Shown: positions 1-8,549 of the stretch, piece after piece
Layout: each line of letters starts with the position of its first letter
How positions within the stretch are numbered: position 1 is the first letter of the stretch
IMG/VR virus record: IMGVR_UViG_3300031722_000011
Coordinates: 1-64,000 of that record
DNA from: a virus
DNA length: 64,000 bases
Reading direction: 5' to 3' (one strand)
The notes under the pieces: model-generated
The model's input: the letters and a program-made list of their open reading frames with translations, nothing else
Told to the model about the DNA's origin: nothing
Database searches by the model: none
Position numbers and translations under genes: made by a program

Positions 1-726
1 TAATATAATAGTTCGTGTTTTAAAAATTCATCATTCAAAACTGCATCACCTAATCAGCAACAGCCAACAAGTCAAGAGTAGATAAAAGATTGATTTTAAT
101 AGTAGTTATTGATTACTTGGATCAAATTTACTGCTATATTTATTATACTAATCAGTATAGTTTTATTGCACTAAATTGTTATTTAGTTTAATTAATTTGA
201 AAGCGTTGGTATCACTAGGTTTGCAGGTTTTGAAGTGCTAAAAAGTAGATTATTTATGATATTTGATTGGATATAATTCATTGCCTAGTAAGTACATAGG
301 TATAGTGGGGGCATGTTTTACATTATTAGTTCAATATCTGAACACAATAGTTGCTCTATCACATCTACAAACGCATTTTTCAGAAACCCTATCGATTAAC
401 CAAAACACGAACATTATCTCCAAACCTCATTCGTCCCATGTTTCGATGTAACTCCCTATCTACCCCATTTCACTCTAAAATTTACCATCAAAAATACCCT
501 AAAATACCCTCAATTCACACTACTAAAACCTTCAAACCCAGTAACCTCAACACCTAAGACGATTAACACATCATAACTTCAAATAACTAGTTATCAACTC
601 AATATATAAAACCACTTCAAACCCTTACTATGACTAACCTACAACCAATTATTAATATACATAAAAAGTAGGCACACGACATCAACGCATCGTATACCTA
701 TCTTAACTAAATTTATAATCTAATTT
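1..726. other. Left-end non-coding, strongly C-skewed segment
   Basis: No convincing gene is visible. From about 361 to 660 the plus strand has about 89 C and 13 G by hand count, an extreme skew for non-coding DNA. Short open frames at 263-557 lack Shine-Dalgarno sites and have low-complexity translations, so they are not called. The first 81 bases read as a short frame ending in PNQQQPTSQE and a TAG, but a stop at 1-3 and no start make this unsupported. Confidence 0.6.
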
Positions 727-1083
727 TTATAATAACCATTCTTCTAACATTCCTTTTAAAATTATTTCTTTAGTTAATCCTATTTCTTCACACTTCTTAT
801 CAAAATCTTCTATAAGTTCTCTATCCAGTCTTACACTTAAAACTTTAGTAGTTATTTTTTGTTTCTTTGTAAACTCCATACCCTTTTTAGTTTGCTCTTT
901 AACTTTAGCAACATTAACAGTACCCAAATATTCCATAGCTTCATCTTTGGTTTTAAAACTTTTATATACAGATGGGTATCCTAAAACTAACTTCTGACAT
1001 TCAGTCCATGTATTTACTATCTTATCCTTAACACCTTTACCTTCTTTTATTGCATAATATTTCTGTTTAACTTTTTTAGCCAT
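727..1083 (-). CDS. RNase H1 N-terminal-like domain fused to a ribbon-helix-helix
   Basis: 118 residues. Residues 8-55 (KYYAIKEGKGVKDKIVNTW and following, with a Tyr/Lys-rich core and a YKSFKTKDEAMEYL stretch) resemble the RNase H1 N-terminal hybrid-binding (caulimovirus viroplasmin) domain, which binds RNA/DNA hybrids. Residues 76-118 (TTKVLSVRLDRELIEDFDKK, then a long helix) resemble a CopG-type ribbon-helix-helix DNA-binding fold. No RNase H catalytic domain is present, so it is predicted to bind nucleic acid rather than cut it. The start has an AGGAG site at about 1091. A role in plasmid copy control or hybrid recognition is inference. Confidence 0.6.
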   Translation of the reverse strand: MAKKVKQKYYAIKEGKGVKDKIVNTWTECQKLVLGYPSVYKSFKTKDEAMEYLGTVNVAKVKEQTKKGMEFTKKQKITTKVLSVRLDRELIEDFDKKCEEIGLTKEIILKGMLEEWLL

Positions 1084-1299
1084 AATTTCTCCTTTTAATC
1101 TATAGAATATATTTTAAGTTTACACTTTATCTAAAAAAATAACAACATCACTCAAAACCACTCTCACATCAATTCTCCCACTCTAAAATCCTCCCTAACT
1201 AACTATTACCTAAAATCCTTAACACATATCTTACAATCCATCTCTAAGCTTGTCTAAATTCAATAATCATAAAAACCAATACATAAATAATAATTATCC

Positions 1300-1480
1300 A
1301 AAACAAAAAAGAAACCATTCTAAACTAATAAAAGTTCAAAACAGTTTCTTAATAGTGGTTGATAGGTATTAAATTATAAAATATTTGAAAAACAAAAAAA
1401 GTAAATGAAACAATATAATCTACACAAGAATATTATAACCCAAACCAACCATATATTTCTACTAAAAAATAATACCAGTT
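1300..1480 (-). ncRNA. Candidate small RNA, about 170 nt
   Basis: On the minus strand a promoter (TTGACT at 1514-1509, 18-bp spacer, TATAAT at 1490-1485) is followed by a transcript with no ORF having a ribosome site, ending at a hairpin (AAGAAAC/GTTTCTT at 1350-1309) with a T-run. Function unknown; it is called from promoter and terminator only. Confidence 0.45.
1309..1350 (-). terminator. Terminator of the small RNA
   Basis: Seven-base stem AAGAAAC/GTTTCTT read on the minus strand and followed by TTTTTTG. Confidence 0.5.
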
Positions 1481-1484
1481 TGTA

Positions 1485-1514
1485 ATTATACTAAAAATAT
1501 CATATCTAAGTCAA
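1485..1514 (-). promoter_or_regulatory. Sigma-A-type promoter
   Basis: TTGACT, 18-bp spacer, TATAAT on the minus strand. It points into the 1300-1480 region that has no gene. Confidence 0.5.
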
Positions 1515-1620
1515 TCTACCATAGGGAGGGGCTATATTTTAAAATCCAGAATCTAAGTACCTATATATACTACCTACCCTATATAAAATCCTATAAATAA
1601 TCAAACTAAATCAAAACATA

Positions 1621-1650
1621 AAAAAATAAGACCATACAAAATATGATCTT
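1621..1650 (-). terminator. Terminator after the small membrane gene
   Basis: AAGATCATA/TATGGTCTT stem on the minus strand, followed by ATTTTTTT; it lies just downstream of the stop codon at 1676. Confidence 0.65.
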
Positions 1651-1675
1651 AATAATATCCCAATAACAAAACAAT

Positions 1676-1975
1676 CTATATTCTAGCAATTTCTAAATAT
1701 TCTTTCATTAATTCCTTAGTATCAACCTCATTATATTGTTGTAAAAGGTCTACAGTAACATCTCCTAATTGATTCGCTTCATTCCCAATCAACATTAAAG
1801 CTACAACTTGAACTACAAATATCAATTCTAAAGTCACAATACCTAACAAATTTCTATTAGTTATTATATTAAATACAGTATTATCTATTCTGCTATGTTC
1901 TCTTCTAATTTCTCTTAATGTAATTTCACCTGTTTTATATTTATTGTATTGGTCAATTGTCATTATTGTTTTCAT
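1676..1975 (-). CDS. Small membrane protein, paralog of its upstream neighbour
   Basis: 99 residues with a hydrophobic segment at about 43-65 (LLGIVTLELIFVVQVVALML), so probably one membrane span. The N-terminus (MTIDQYNKYKTGEITLREI) matches the pattern of the preceding gene (MSINQFFEMEHGKISLEQI): M-[TS]-I-[DN]-Q-[YF], then G-x-I-[TS]-L. The two genes overlap by 23 nt and have an AAGGAG site, so they are co-translated. No family is recognised. The shared N-terminal motif suggests a cytoplasmic docking helix common to both proteins. Confidence 0.6.
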   Translation of the reverse strand: MKTIMTIDQYNKYKTGEITLREIRREHSRIDNTVFNIITNRNLLGIVTLELIFVVQVVALMLIGNEANQLGDVTVDLLQQYNEVDTKELMKEYLEIARI

Positions 1976-2342
1976 TATCTATTTGCTCCTTATTATTTAA
2001 TTTCTTATATTCTGATATTTTTGCACATTTGTATCCTATTATATACCAACAAATAATAACCATTAATACAAATATACTTTGTCTTGTAATTGTTGGAATT
2101 GGTTCTATTAAACTATTAAATCCTGTTGCAATAACTTGTTTTTCTTTTACAGTTTCTCCTACTGGTATTGTAAGCAAGTTAGTTGTAAAGAATAAAGTTA
2201 TGGCAAATCTTCTTAACTTTTTATCATTAATAATTTTAGTGGTAAAGGATTCTAAATTATTATCTTTTATTATTTGCTCTAGAGATATCTTACCATGTTC
2301 CATTTCAAAAAATTGATTTATACTCATGGTTATTTCTTTCAT
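1953..2342 (-). CDS. Membrane protein with two predicted spans
   Basis: 129 residues from the chosen ATG at 2342, which has AAAGGAG five bases upstream; an ATG at 2360 overlaps that site and is less likely. Hydrophobic segments lie at about 46-62 and 87-107, with a charged Asn-rich tail (NNKEQIDNENNNDN). The N-terminal 25 residues are paralogous to the next gene. Function unknown; the pair may form a small membrane complex. Confidence 0.6.
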   Translation of the reverse strand: MKEITMSINQFFEMEHGKISLEQIIKDNNLESFTTKIINDKKLRRFAITLFFTTNLLTIPVGETVKEKQVIATGFNSLIEPIPTITRQSIFVLMVIICWYIIGYKCAKISEYKKLNNKEQIDNENNNDN

Positions 2343-2408
2343 ACATTCTCCTTTATACATAAAATTGTTTATTTAGTTAATACTATATTTAAAGTGAGGT
2401 GGTTATAA

Positions 2409-2477
2409 ATGTTTGCATTTACTATAGGTGTAATAACCTGTTATACAGTAGTTGTAGGGATAATAACATTTTTATAG
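2409..2477 (+). CDS. 22-residue hydrophobic peptide
   Basis: ATG preceded by GAGGTGG at a good spacing encodes MFAFTIGVITCYTVVVGIIT plus FL, almost entirely one membrane helix. A plus-strand terminator follows at 2535-2567. It is divergent from 2342 and convergent with 2731. Size and hydrophobicity resemble toxic or holin-like small peptides, but no antisense RNA was identified here. Confidence 0.4.
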   Translation: MFAFTIGVITCYTVVVGIITFL

Positions 2478-2534
2478 ATTAATTAATTAATTTGCATATA
2501 TTATTGGTGTATAGTCAAATGTTATATTTATCTT

Positions 2535-2567
2535 AAGTCTATTCTTAATTGGATAGGCTTCTTTTTT
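2535..2567 (+). terminator. Terminator after the 22-residue peptide
   Basis: AAGTCTATTC pairs with GGATAGGCTT (with G-U pairs), followed by CTTTTTTA. Confidence 0.6.
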
Positions 2568-2572
2568 ATATT

Positions 2573-2731
2573 CTAATCCTTTTTATTTAATTCATTTTCC
2601 ATAGCTAGTTTAAGAACATCCTTAATATATCCTGACTTTGAAGACTTATTATTGAGCCAATTATATAATTCCATATCTAAATCATTATTTCTCTTAAATG
2701 ATACATGAATTACAATAGGTTTATTATCCAA
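2573..2731 (-). CDS. Ribbon-helix-helix-like small protein
   Basis: 52 residues from a TTG start with AAAAGGAG eight bases upstream. An N-terminal strand (PIVIHVSFKR) is followed by two helices (DMELYNWLNNKS, SGYIKDVLKLAMENE), the arrangement of Arc/CopG/ParR-like ribbon-helix-helix proteins on plasmids. It could be a copy or transfer regulator; no operator was identified. Confidence 0.55.
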   Translation of the reverse strand: MDNKPIVIHVSFKRNNDLDMELYNWLNNKSSKSGYIKDVLKLAMENELNKKD

Positions 2732-2839
2732 TCTCAATCTCCTTTTCTCATTCTTTATATTAGTAATATATGACTAAAATTAGCTAAGTGTTACTATTTT
2801 TAAATATATTTTAGAAAAAATTGGTAATAAATACAAAAT

Positions 2840-2871
2840 AAAAAAGGACTACCATATAATTAGTAATCCTT
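2840..2871 (-). terminator. Terminator downstream of the 2954-3217 gene
   Basis: AAGGATTAC/GTAGTCCTT stem on the minus strand followed by TTTTTTATTTTG. Confidence 0.7.
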
Positions 2872-2953
2872 AAATAAATATACTTATAAGTTATTAAATA
2901 CCATTTAACTTCTCTATATAAAGAGTTATTAAATACCACATATAATTTTATGT

Positions 2954-3217
2954 TTAATTTTCCTTTTTAATATTAAACCTAACTAGCTCTATTTTCTTTT
3001 TGGTCTTGCTAGTTATAACATACTCTTCATCGTTTATAATACATTTATCATAAATTCCAAACATGTACCATTTTGTTTCCATCATTAGTTTTAAAATCTC
3101 ATTTGTATTAAGTTTATTTAATGTATTTATATTTATATTTTTAACTGTAATCTCAACTTCATTATCTAATATAAAACTTGTATTAACTACTAATTTATAA
3201 TCTTCCTCGCCTGCCAT
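2954..3217 (-). CDS. Hypothetical protein, 87 residues
   Basis: A soluble, beta-rich looking protein (MAGEEDYKLVVNTSFILDN start, basic end KKKIELVRFNIKKEN). The ribosome site is GAGGGATAGGA. It is monocistronic with its own terminator. No family recognised. Confidence 0.55.
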   Translation of the reverse strand: MAGEEDYKLVVNTSFILDNEVEITVKNININTLNKLNTNEILKLMMETKWYMFGIYDKCIINDEEYVITSKTKKKIELVRFNIKKEN

Positions 3218-3740
3218 TCCTATCCCTCAAATCAATTACTTTATATATTATATGCTAGTCCTTAAAAATAATTTACACTTTTTATTATATTCATGTATAA
3301 TATCTTATCCATAAGGTAATACTATTACTGTATACAATCCTAAACATAAAACTGAACACAAGTCGCAATTCAATTCCTTAAACAACTGTCTTCGCTTTTC
3401 GGTCTAATTACTCTTATTTCTCCTCCCCTATTACTTTTATTATCTTATTGAATAAATTCAAGCCCTCTATGACTCACTTTAGAGCCTCCAATGGTCAATG
3501 AGTCAATGATATAGAATACTACAAATAAAAATACAATTGAAACATACTACTAAAACTGATTATAAATAAGCACAAAATAAAAGGACTAGTCTAACTACTA
3601 ATTAAACGTAATCCTCAAATAGAATATATGTAAGATAAAAGTAAGGAGAAAATAGAAATATAAGCTAGTGCAAAAATGCAGAAATCAAATATATTATCTA
3701 TTTCTCACTTACCAAAGTAATAAAGCTAGACCTAAGAAAA
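3218..3740. other. 523-bp gap without a gene
   Basis: No frame with a ribosome site was found on either strand. A weak minus-strand terminator for the operon to its right lies at about 3578-3615 (AGGATTAC...TAGTCCTTTTATTTT). The rest shows the plus-strand C excess seen at the left end. Confidence 0.5.
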
Positions 3741-4328
3741 CTATGCTTCTTTTGGTAAAATCAAATTATTACTTATGAATTCAGTTAGGTACTGATAGTC
3801 AGCTTTTGTTAATACAGAGCTTTTACTTAGAGTATAGATTTCATGCATATCATTCTTAAATTCAAAACCTTTATAAACTTCTATATGAGTACCAAGTCTA
3901 TAGATCAATTCTGATTTTAGTTGTAATATACATTGTCTATTCATTAGTTTGTTCTTTACACTTGCCTTAAGTACATTACTAAACTCCATATAACCATCAG
4001 TAGTAACAACCTTTAATTTATGCTTGTCTTCCACTGTATTAGGCTTTTGGATTGACTTTGGCATATTTGTATTAGTATCATTACATTTACCTTCAGAATC
4101 TAATCCTATAAATTTAAGACCACCTAGAATAAGATTAAATAAGAATACAACTATAATAGGTATCATTGGTACTAATAATCCTACTGATAATATTGCAACA
4201 GCAATTCTCTCAAAGACTGTATCCATTGCATTGTATAACATTAGAACATTCATTGCTAAGAATCCTAAGATACCACTAAATATTAATGATTGTCTAATAC
4301 TTTTTTTAAACATGCTTTGTTTTTTCAT
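3741..4328 (-). CDS. Membrane protein with two N-terminal spans
   Basis: 195 residues. Two hydrophobic segments at about 13-31 and 41-68 (VAILSVGLLVPMIPIIVVFL) are followed by a soluble C-terminal region of about 110 residues that is Lys- and Leu-rich. The start codon overlaps the end of the upstream gene by four bases, so they are translationally coupled. It belongs to the minus-strand operon with the FtsK-like ATPase; a membrane partner of that ATPase is a possible role, by context only. Confidence 0.55.
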   Translation of the reverse strand: MKKQSMFKKSIRQSLIFSGILGFLAMNVLMLYNAMDTVFERIAVAILSVGLLVPMIPIIVVFLFNLILGGLKFIGLDSEGKCNDTNTNMPKSIQKPNTVEDKHKLKVVTTDGYMEFSNVLKASVKNKLMNRQCILQLKSELIYRLGTHIEVYKGFEFKNDMHEIYTLSKSSVLTKADYQYLTEFISNNLILPKEA

Positions 4329-4873
4329 TTAATTTTCCTCCTTTTGTATTTAAAAATTGCTTTGATTCTTGATATTATTGATTTTTCAACTATACAATAT
4401 TCATCATTTTTAATTACACACTTAATATGATAATCTTCATTTAAAAAATGTTGTAATTTATCATATTGAAGATATTCTAATGTTTCTAAATTAATCATAT
4501 CAAATGAACACCAATCGTCTGTATCTGTAATTATGAATCTAGTGTCATCATCCATTATTAGAATATTACCAGTACATAAATCTTTGTTTGAATATTCTCT
4601 TTGTAAAATCTCATTGGAGTTAAATTTTATAAGATAACCATCATTCTTAATAATTCTTTTTATTTGAAATTTACCATTATCTAAGAACTCGTCAACATGT
4701 TCATAATATAGAGTAATTAAATTTTCTAAATCCATAGCATAAAAAGAACTTCTAGTTACAGTAATGAAGAATTTGCTATCATCATTTAATATAACTATAT
4801 CTCCTACTTGAATATTTTCTTTATCTTCATTTGTAATTTCTTGATTTTTATTAATATTTAATTTTAAGTTCAT
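4325..4873 (-). CDS. Protein with a tandemly duplicated beta-rich domain
   Basis: 182 residues. Residues about 22-82 (VGDIVILNDDSKFFIT... FQIKRIIKNDGYLI) and 100-160 (TGNILIMDDDTRFIIT... YHIKCVIKNDEYCI) align along their length, showing an internal duplication. The pattern of G-D/N-I-[VL]-I followed by repeated short strands suggests a small beta-barrel. The C-terminus is strongly basic (ISRIKAIFKYKRRKIK), consistent with nucleic acid or membrane contact. No family recognised. Confidence 0.55.
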   Translation of the reverse strand: MNLKLNINKNQEITNEDKENIQVGDIVILNDDSKFFITVTRSSFYAMDLENLITLYYEHVDEFLDNGKFQIKRIIKNDGYLIKFNSNEILQREYSNKDLCTGNILIMDDDTRFIITDTDDWCSFDMINLETLEYLQYDKLQHFLNEDYHIKCVIKNDEYCIVEKSIISRIKAIFKYKRRKIK

Positions 4874-4904
4874 TTACTATCTACTCCTTCGTATTTTTAA
4901 ATTT

Positions 4905-5033
4905 TTATCTACTATACTTTACACACATCTTATCTAATCTTTCTAATTTTCTCCAGTTAATGGTGTCCTCACCTTTGCTATTTTCTTTCATAAAACTTCT
5001 GTAATAATAGTTATAAATTAAATCTTTAATCAT
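4905..5033 (-). CDS. Small basic protein, 42 residues
   Basis: ATG with AAAGGAG eight bases upstream. The translation starts MIKDLIYNYYYRSFMKENSK and ends in KMCVKYSR. It sits in the operon between 5222 and 4873 with short spacers. Called from ribosome site, spacing and codon use; function unknown. Confidence 0.5.
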   Translation of the reverse strand: MIKDLIYNYYYRSFMKENSKGEDTINWRKLERLDKMCVKYSR

Positions 5034-5054
5034 ATTTACATTCTCCTTTGTAAT

Positions 5055-5222
5055 TTAAAATAGTTCTATTTCTTCAGTATCTTCATTGATTTCAAATCCA
5101 TTATTATCATATAAACCATCTATAAGTGATTCTAAATCAAATGTATTGGAACAAAGACAATTTACATTAGTGTTATTTATTTCGTTATATCTTTGGATTA
5201 TTTCATCAAATGTTACTATCAT
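5055..5222 (-). CDS. Small acidic protein, 55 residues
   Basis: ATG preceded by AAAGGAG. The translation (MIVTFDEIIQRYNEINNTNV start, acidic end EDTEEIELF) is helical and acidic with two close cysteines (CLC). It lies between the replication-relaxation gene and the 42-residue gene. Function unknown. Confidence 0.5.
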   Translation of the reverse strand: MIVTFDEIIQRYNEINNTNVNCLCSNTFDLESLIDGLYDNNGFEINEDTEEIELF

Positions 5223-5304
5223 TTGTATAATCTCCTTTCTTAATTAATTCATATATTTAATATATGTACTGGGGCTATAATTAACATTCACCCCACTATA
5301 TTGC

Positions 5305-5931
5305 TCATGACATTACTATTTTTTGTAATAAATCAGTAAAATTATAATCTAAACCTATAATATCAAAATCTTCTCTGTCACTTGATTCACATTTTCCGTT
5401 GTAGTTTATTATCATAACGTCTGGAAACCAATCATCTATATCGTAATGTTCTTTATACCATGCTTGAACTTCTTCGCTATCATATATTGAGTTATACTTT
5501 TCTCTTGGATTGGTTTTATGATGTTTGTCAAATTCTATTAGATAAGAATTAAATTTAGGTTTTCCATTAATATTATTGTGAAATATGATATGTGCATCGC
5601 TTCTTCTTTTTGATAGTGACCAAGTTTCTTCTAGCTTAAAATAATTCACTTCAGTTACTATACTGTTTATTTCTGCATAGAGATTTAATAAATAATAACT
5701 ATGGTCTGATATTGTATTTTTACTAAATTGATATATTAATTCTTTCCCATATTTGTTTTTATTAGCTACTATATCTTTGTTGTTTGTTAACCTTGTTAAT
5801 ACTCTTCTTGCCATGTCTATTTTACATTTGTCATCTTTATAGAATAAATTAGCACATATTCTAGTGGTTATAAATCCATATTTTTCTATGAAGTTAAGTA
5901 TATTTCTTACCTTTTGTGTATATCTAATCAT
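5305..5931 (-). CDS. Replication-relaxation family protein
   Basis: 208 residues. An N-terminal winged-helix region (VRNILNFIEKYGFITTRICA... RRVLTRLTNNKDI) is followed by a nuclease-like alpha/beta region with YLIEFDKHHKTNP and a conserved Arg/Asp pair, as in the replication-relaxation (MobC-like) family found on Firmicute plasmids and integrative elements. The start is three bases after the FtsK-like gene, so the two are coupled, which is the usual context for this family. An exact biochemical role is not established. Confidence 0.6.
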   Translation of the reverse strand: MIRYTQKVRNILNFIEKYGFITTRICANLFYKDDKCKIDMARRVLTRLTNNKDIVANKNKYGKELIYQFSKNTISDHSYYLLNLYAEINSIVTEVNYFKLEETWSLSKRRSDAHIIFHNNINGKPKFNSYLIEFDKHHKTNPREKYNSIYDSEEVQAWYKEHYDIDDWFPDVMIINYNGKCESSDREDFDIIGLDYNFTDLLQKIVMS

Positions 5932-5933
5932 TC

Positions 5934-7619
5934 TTATTTTCTCCTTTCTTGATATTTACTCCATTTTGATTGTTTTGATTCTCTTGATTTTTTAGTAAAA
6001 TCTATAGTTTTTTTAACATTTTCTTCTGATTTTTGTTCTTTTTCAGTATTTTCTTGTTGTTTTTCTTGATTTTCATTAATTAATAGTTCATTTTCTTTTT
6101 GAACAATATTCCCTTGATTGTCCAATTCCATAAACTCTTTATCTTTTTCTATTAATGGCTTTAAATAATCAATAACCATTTTAGAATCTAAATATAATGT
6201 TTTCCCATGATATATTTCATCTGCAACTGCAATAAATTCTCTTTGTTTCTTTTGTCTAATTGCTAATGATGCCAATTCTCCTTCTCCTAATATAGTTAAT
6301 GCACTAGCAGTATTGGGAAAATAAAAACAAATTTGATTCCCTAAATTTCCCTTTACATCTCCAGACATATGAGTAAGTGAACCTCTTTGAGTACAGAGAA
6401 TACAATAAACTCCACTTGATCTACCTTCTCTAGCAAGCTTCCACATTAAAGCATTACATTTTTCTTTATCTTTTTTCTCATTATCATTTTCTTCAGCACC
6501 ATTTACTGCAAAACTTGCGACCTCATCAATACAAAAGTATATAAGTGGTAACTTTATATCATGACAATCATTATATTCATAAACATTGGTGATGCTTCCA
6601 CTATCATCAACTTCATCAAACATTTTATTACGTCTTGAAACTTCTCTGCTTAGATACCTTAATTCTTTTAAAGCTGATTTAGTATCCTTAGCGTAATATT
6701 TGCAGTGTTTTATATTTTTAAACATTCTAAGATCTTGCTTATCACTCAGCATACAAATTGCTAATTGAACTAAACTTTCGTCATTACTTAATACTAAATT
6801 TAATAATCCCATTATCATAGATATAGTTTTTCCAGAACCTGCTGAACCTCCGATAAGAACATTTGGGCTGGTTTTAAAATTTAATATAATAGCCTTATAA
6901 GCATGTGTCATTCCATTATATAACTCCCAAGGTTTAACTTTAATTGGTTCATATTTTTCTTTATCAGGAACTTTAGTATTCATTATTTCTATACTTGTTT
7001 GATTTTTAGTATCATCAAAATGTAGGGAGCAAATTCCAAATATTTTATTTAAATCAACTATATTTTCTTCCAATACATCATAACTAAGTCCATTTGGAAT
7101 AGAAATTTTAAAGTTATAACCTATTAGCACTTTGTTTCCCTTTTTATCTAGTTTAGTGGGATGATATATTTTTTCAGATTCATCTAACTTGAATGTTTCA
7201 CCATTACCATTCCTTTTTTTAGAGTCAGCAAATGCACTATACCAATTGAATTTGATTGAGTCTATTTCATTAATATCTAATCCTTGCAAATGACATCTCA
7301 TGTATATACTTGATTTAGTAGAACTATATTCTGCTATTACTTCACCTCTATAAACTACCCCGATTGCAGGTAACAACTTTCTAAAATCATTTAAACTTTT
7401 TCCGTAAGGCATTACTACTATTACATCAAATCCATAATGTTTTATAAATATATCTTCTAGTACATAGTAGTTTGCTTTTTTATTAAAATCACTATAAGTT
7501 TTATTTGTTGGTACATCTTTACTTAAATCAATACTATTAACTCTTTCCATTAATATTTTCCATTTATTTTTTATGTTGTTTTTAACTTGATGCTCTGCAA
7601 AATAACTACTTAACTCCAT
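5934..7619 (-). CDS. FtsK/HerA-type DNA-translocase ATPase
   Basis: 561 residues. Walker A is GGSAGSGKT at about 257-265, Walker B is LIYFCIDEV at about 359-367, and an ARGSS/TQRG-type segment (REGRSSGVYCILCTQRG) follows, as in FtsK/SpoIIIE and plasmid coupling ATPases. No N-terminal membrane span is visible, but the adjacent downstream gene in the operon order before it (7622-7903) encodes membrane helices. The C-terminal 90 residues are Gln/Glu/Lys-rich and disordered. Probably moves double-stranded DNA during transfer or segregation; no relaxase is seen in the window. Confidence 0.7.
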   Translation of the reverse strand: MELSSYFAEHQVKNNIKNKWKILMERVNSIDLSKDVPTNKTYSDFNKKANYYVLEDIFIKHYGFDVIVVMPYGKSLNDFRKLLPAIGVVYRGEVIAEYSSTKSSIYMRCHLQGLDINEIDSIKFNWYSAFADSKKRNGNGETFKLDESEKIYHPTKLDKKGNKVLIGYNFKISIPNGLSYDVLEENIVDLNKIFGICSLHFDDTKNQTSIEIMNTKVPDKEKYEPIKVKPWELYNGMTHAYKAIILNFKTSPNVLIGGSAGSGKTISMIMGLLNLVLSNDESLVQLAICMLSDKQDLRMFKNIKHCKYYAKDTKSALKELRYLSREVSRRNKMFDEVDDSGSITNVYEYNDCHDIKLPLIYFCIDEVASFAVNGAEENDNEKKDKEKCNALMWKLAREGRSSGVYCILCTQRGSLTHMSGDVKGNLGNQICFYFPNTASALTILGEGELASLAIRQKKQREFIAVADEIYHGKTLYLDSKMVIDYLKPLIEKDKEFMELDNQGNIVQKENELLINENQEKQQENTEKEQKSEENVKKTIDFTKKSRESKQSKWSKYQERRK

Positions 7620-7621
7620 TA

Positions 7622-7903
7622 TTATCTGTCCTTTCTTTTATTAATTTTTTCAATTAATTTTGTCAATTCACTATCATCGGATAAACCATCATTTTTTAGT
7701 GCCTTTAGAAAATGTTTTGTAAGTATAGGTGCAAATCCAACCATTGTGCCCTCTATCAACAACCACCATGGAGCGACTCCAGTTCCTCCAGCGAATGTAA
7801 TCATAGTTCCAGCTTTATATAATCCATAAAATTTTGTAGAAAACATAAATGTTTCTGCTCCCAAAATACCCCAAGCACTGCCATATATAATTTTCTTAAT
7901 CAT
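7622..7903 (-). CDS. Small membrane protein upstream of the ATPase
   Basis: 93 residues with hydrophobic segments at about 7-24, 31-47 and 49-60 and a charged tail (LTKLIEKINKRKDR). It ends three bases before the ATPase gene. A membrane anchor for the FtsK-like protein is the likely job, from context. AGGAG site upstream of the ATG. Confidence 0.55.
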   Translation of the reverse strand: MIKKIIYGSAWGILGAETFMFSTKFYGLYKAGTMITFAGGTGVAPWWLLIEGTMVGFAPILTKHFLKALKNDGLSDDSELTKLIEKINKRKDR

Positions 7904-7982
7904 GTATAACTCTCCTCTTTTTTGTTTATACTATATGTATATTCAGTTATTCTAAAAATGTGCTTAAAGGAGGTAGTTTTTT

Positions 7983-8549
7983 ATGTATTTAATTTTAGGC
8001 ATTATATGTGTATTTATAATTGCATGTTGGATTGCTTCTGAGTGGATAATTCGCAGTAATTATAAAGATAGTCATGATGGTAAAAAATACAGTATAAACA
8101 GACAGTTAAAATTGATATCAGATTCTATAAATCAGCTTGACGGATTTGAATTTGAAGAATTTTGTATGTACATGTTCAAATTAGGAGGATTAAATGCAAA
8201 AGTCACTAAGAAAACTAATGATGGTGGCAAGGATATAATAATTAAAGATAAAGATGGTATCATATATGTTGAATGTAAGCATTACGCTGAAGAAAATAAA
8301 ATTACAGTAAATTTAATTCATAAGTTAATAAGTGCATGTACTGTTGACAATGTAAAGCGTGGAATATTTATTACCACTTCGGTTTATACAAGTTCGGCTA
8401 TTGAGTTAATTAAGAAATGCAAAGCAGTTGATATAGATATATGGTATAAAGACGATGTTCTCGATTACTGTAGGAATATTGATAGAATAGTGTTATTAGA
8501 ATGGCTAGGATATGATAGATATGAGGTGATGAAGTATTGTACAATATAA
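7983..8549 (+). CDS. Membrane-anchored Mrr-like restriction nuclease
   Basis: 188 residues. An N-terminal span (ILGIICVFIIACWIASEWII) precedes an Mrr-type PD-(D/E)xK domain: GFEFEEFCMYMF helix, NDGGKDIII with the metal-binding Asp, VECKHY (the ExK motif), and a GIFITTSVYTSSA strand-helix. Mrr-like enzymes cut modified or foreign DNA. AGGAGG lies seven bases upstream. It is the only plus-strand gene in the left arm and is convergent with tubZ. A phage defence role against competitors is inference. Confidence 0.65.
   Translation: MYLILGIICVFIIACWIASEWIIRSNYKDSHDGKKYSINRQLKLISDSINQLDGFEFEEFCMYMFKLGGLNAKVTKKTNDGGKDIIIKDKDGIIYVECKHYAEENKITVNLIHKLISACTVDNVKRGIFITTSVYTSSAIELIKKCKAVDIDIWYKDDVLDYCRNIDRIVLLEWLGYDRYEVMKYCTI

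Noticed and set aside
1-81. Short frame ending in PNQQQPTSQE
   Set aside because: A stop codon at 1-3 in the same frame and no start; too short to be called a gene tail.
263-557. Two plus-strand open frames in the C-rich segment
   Set aside because: No ribosome site; composition reflects the C excess rather than coding.
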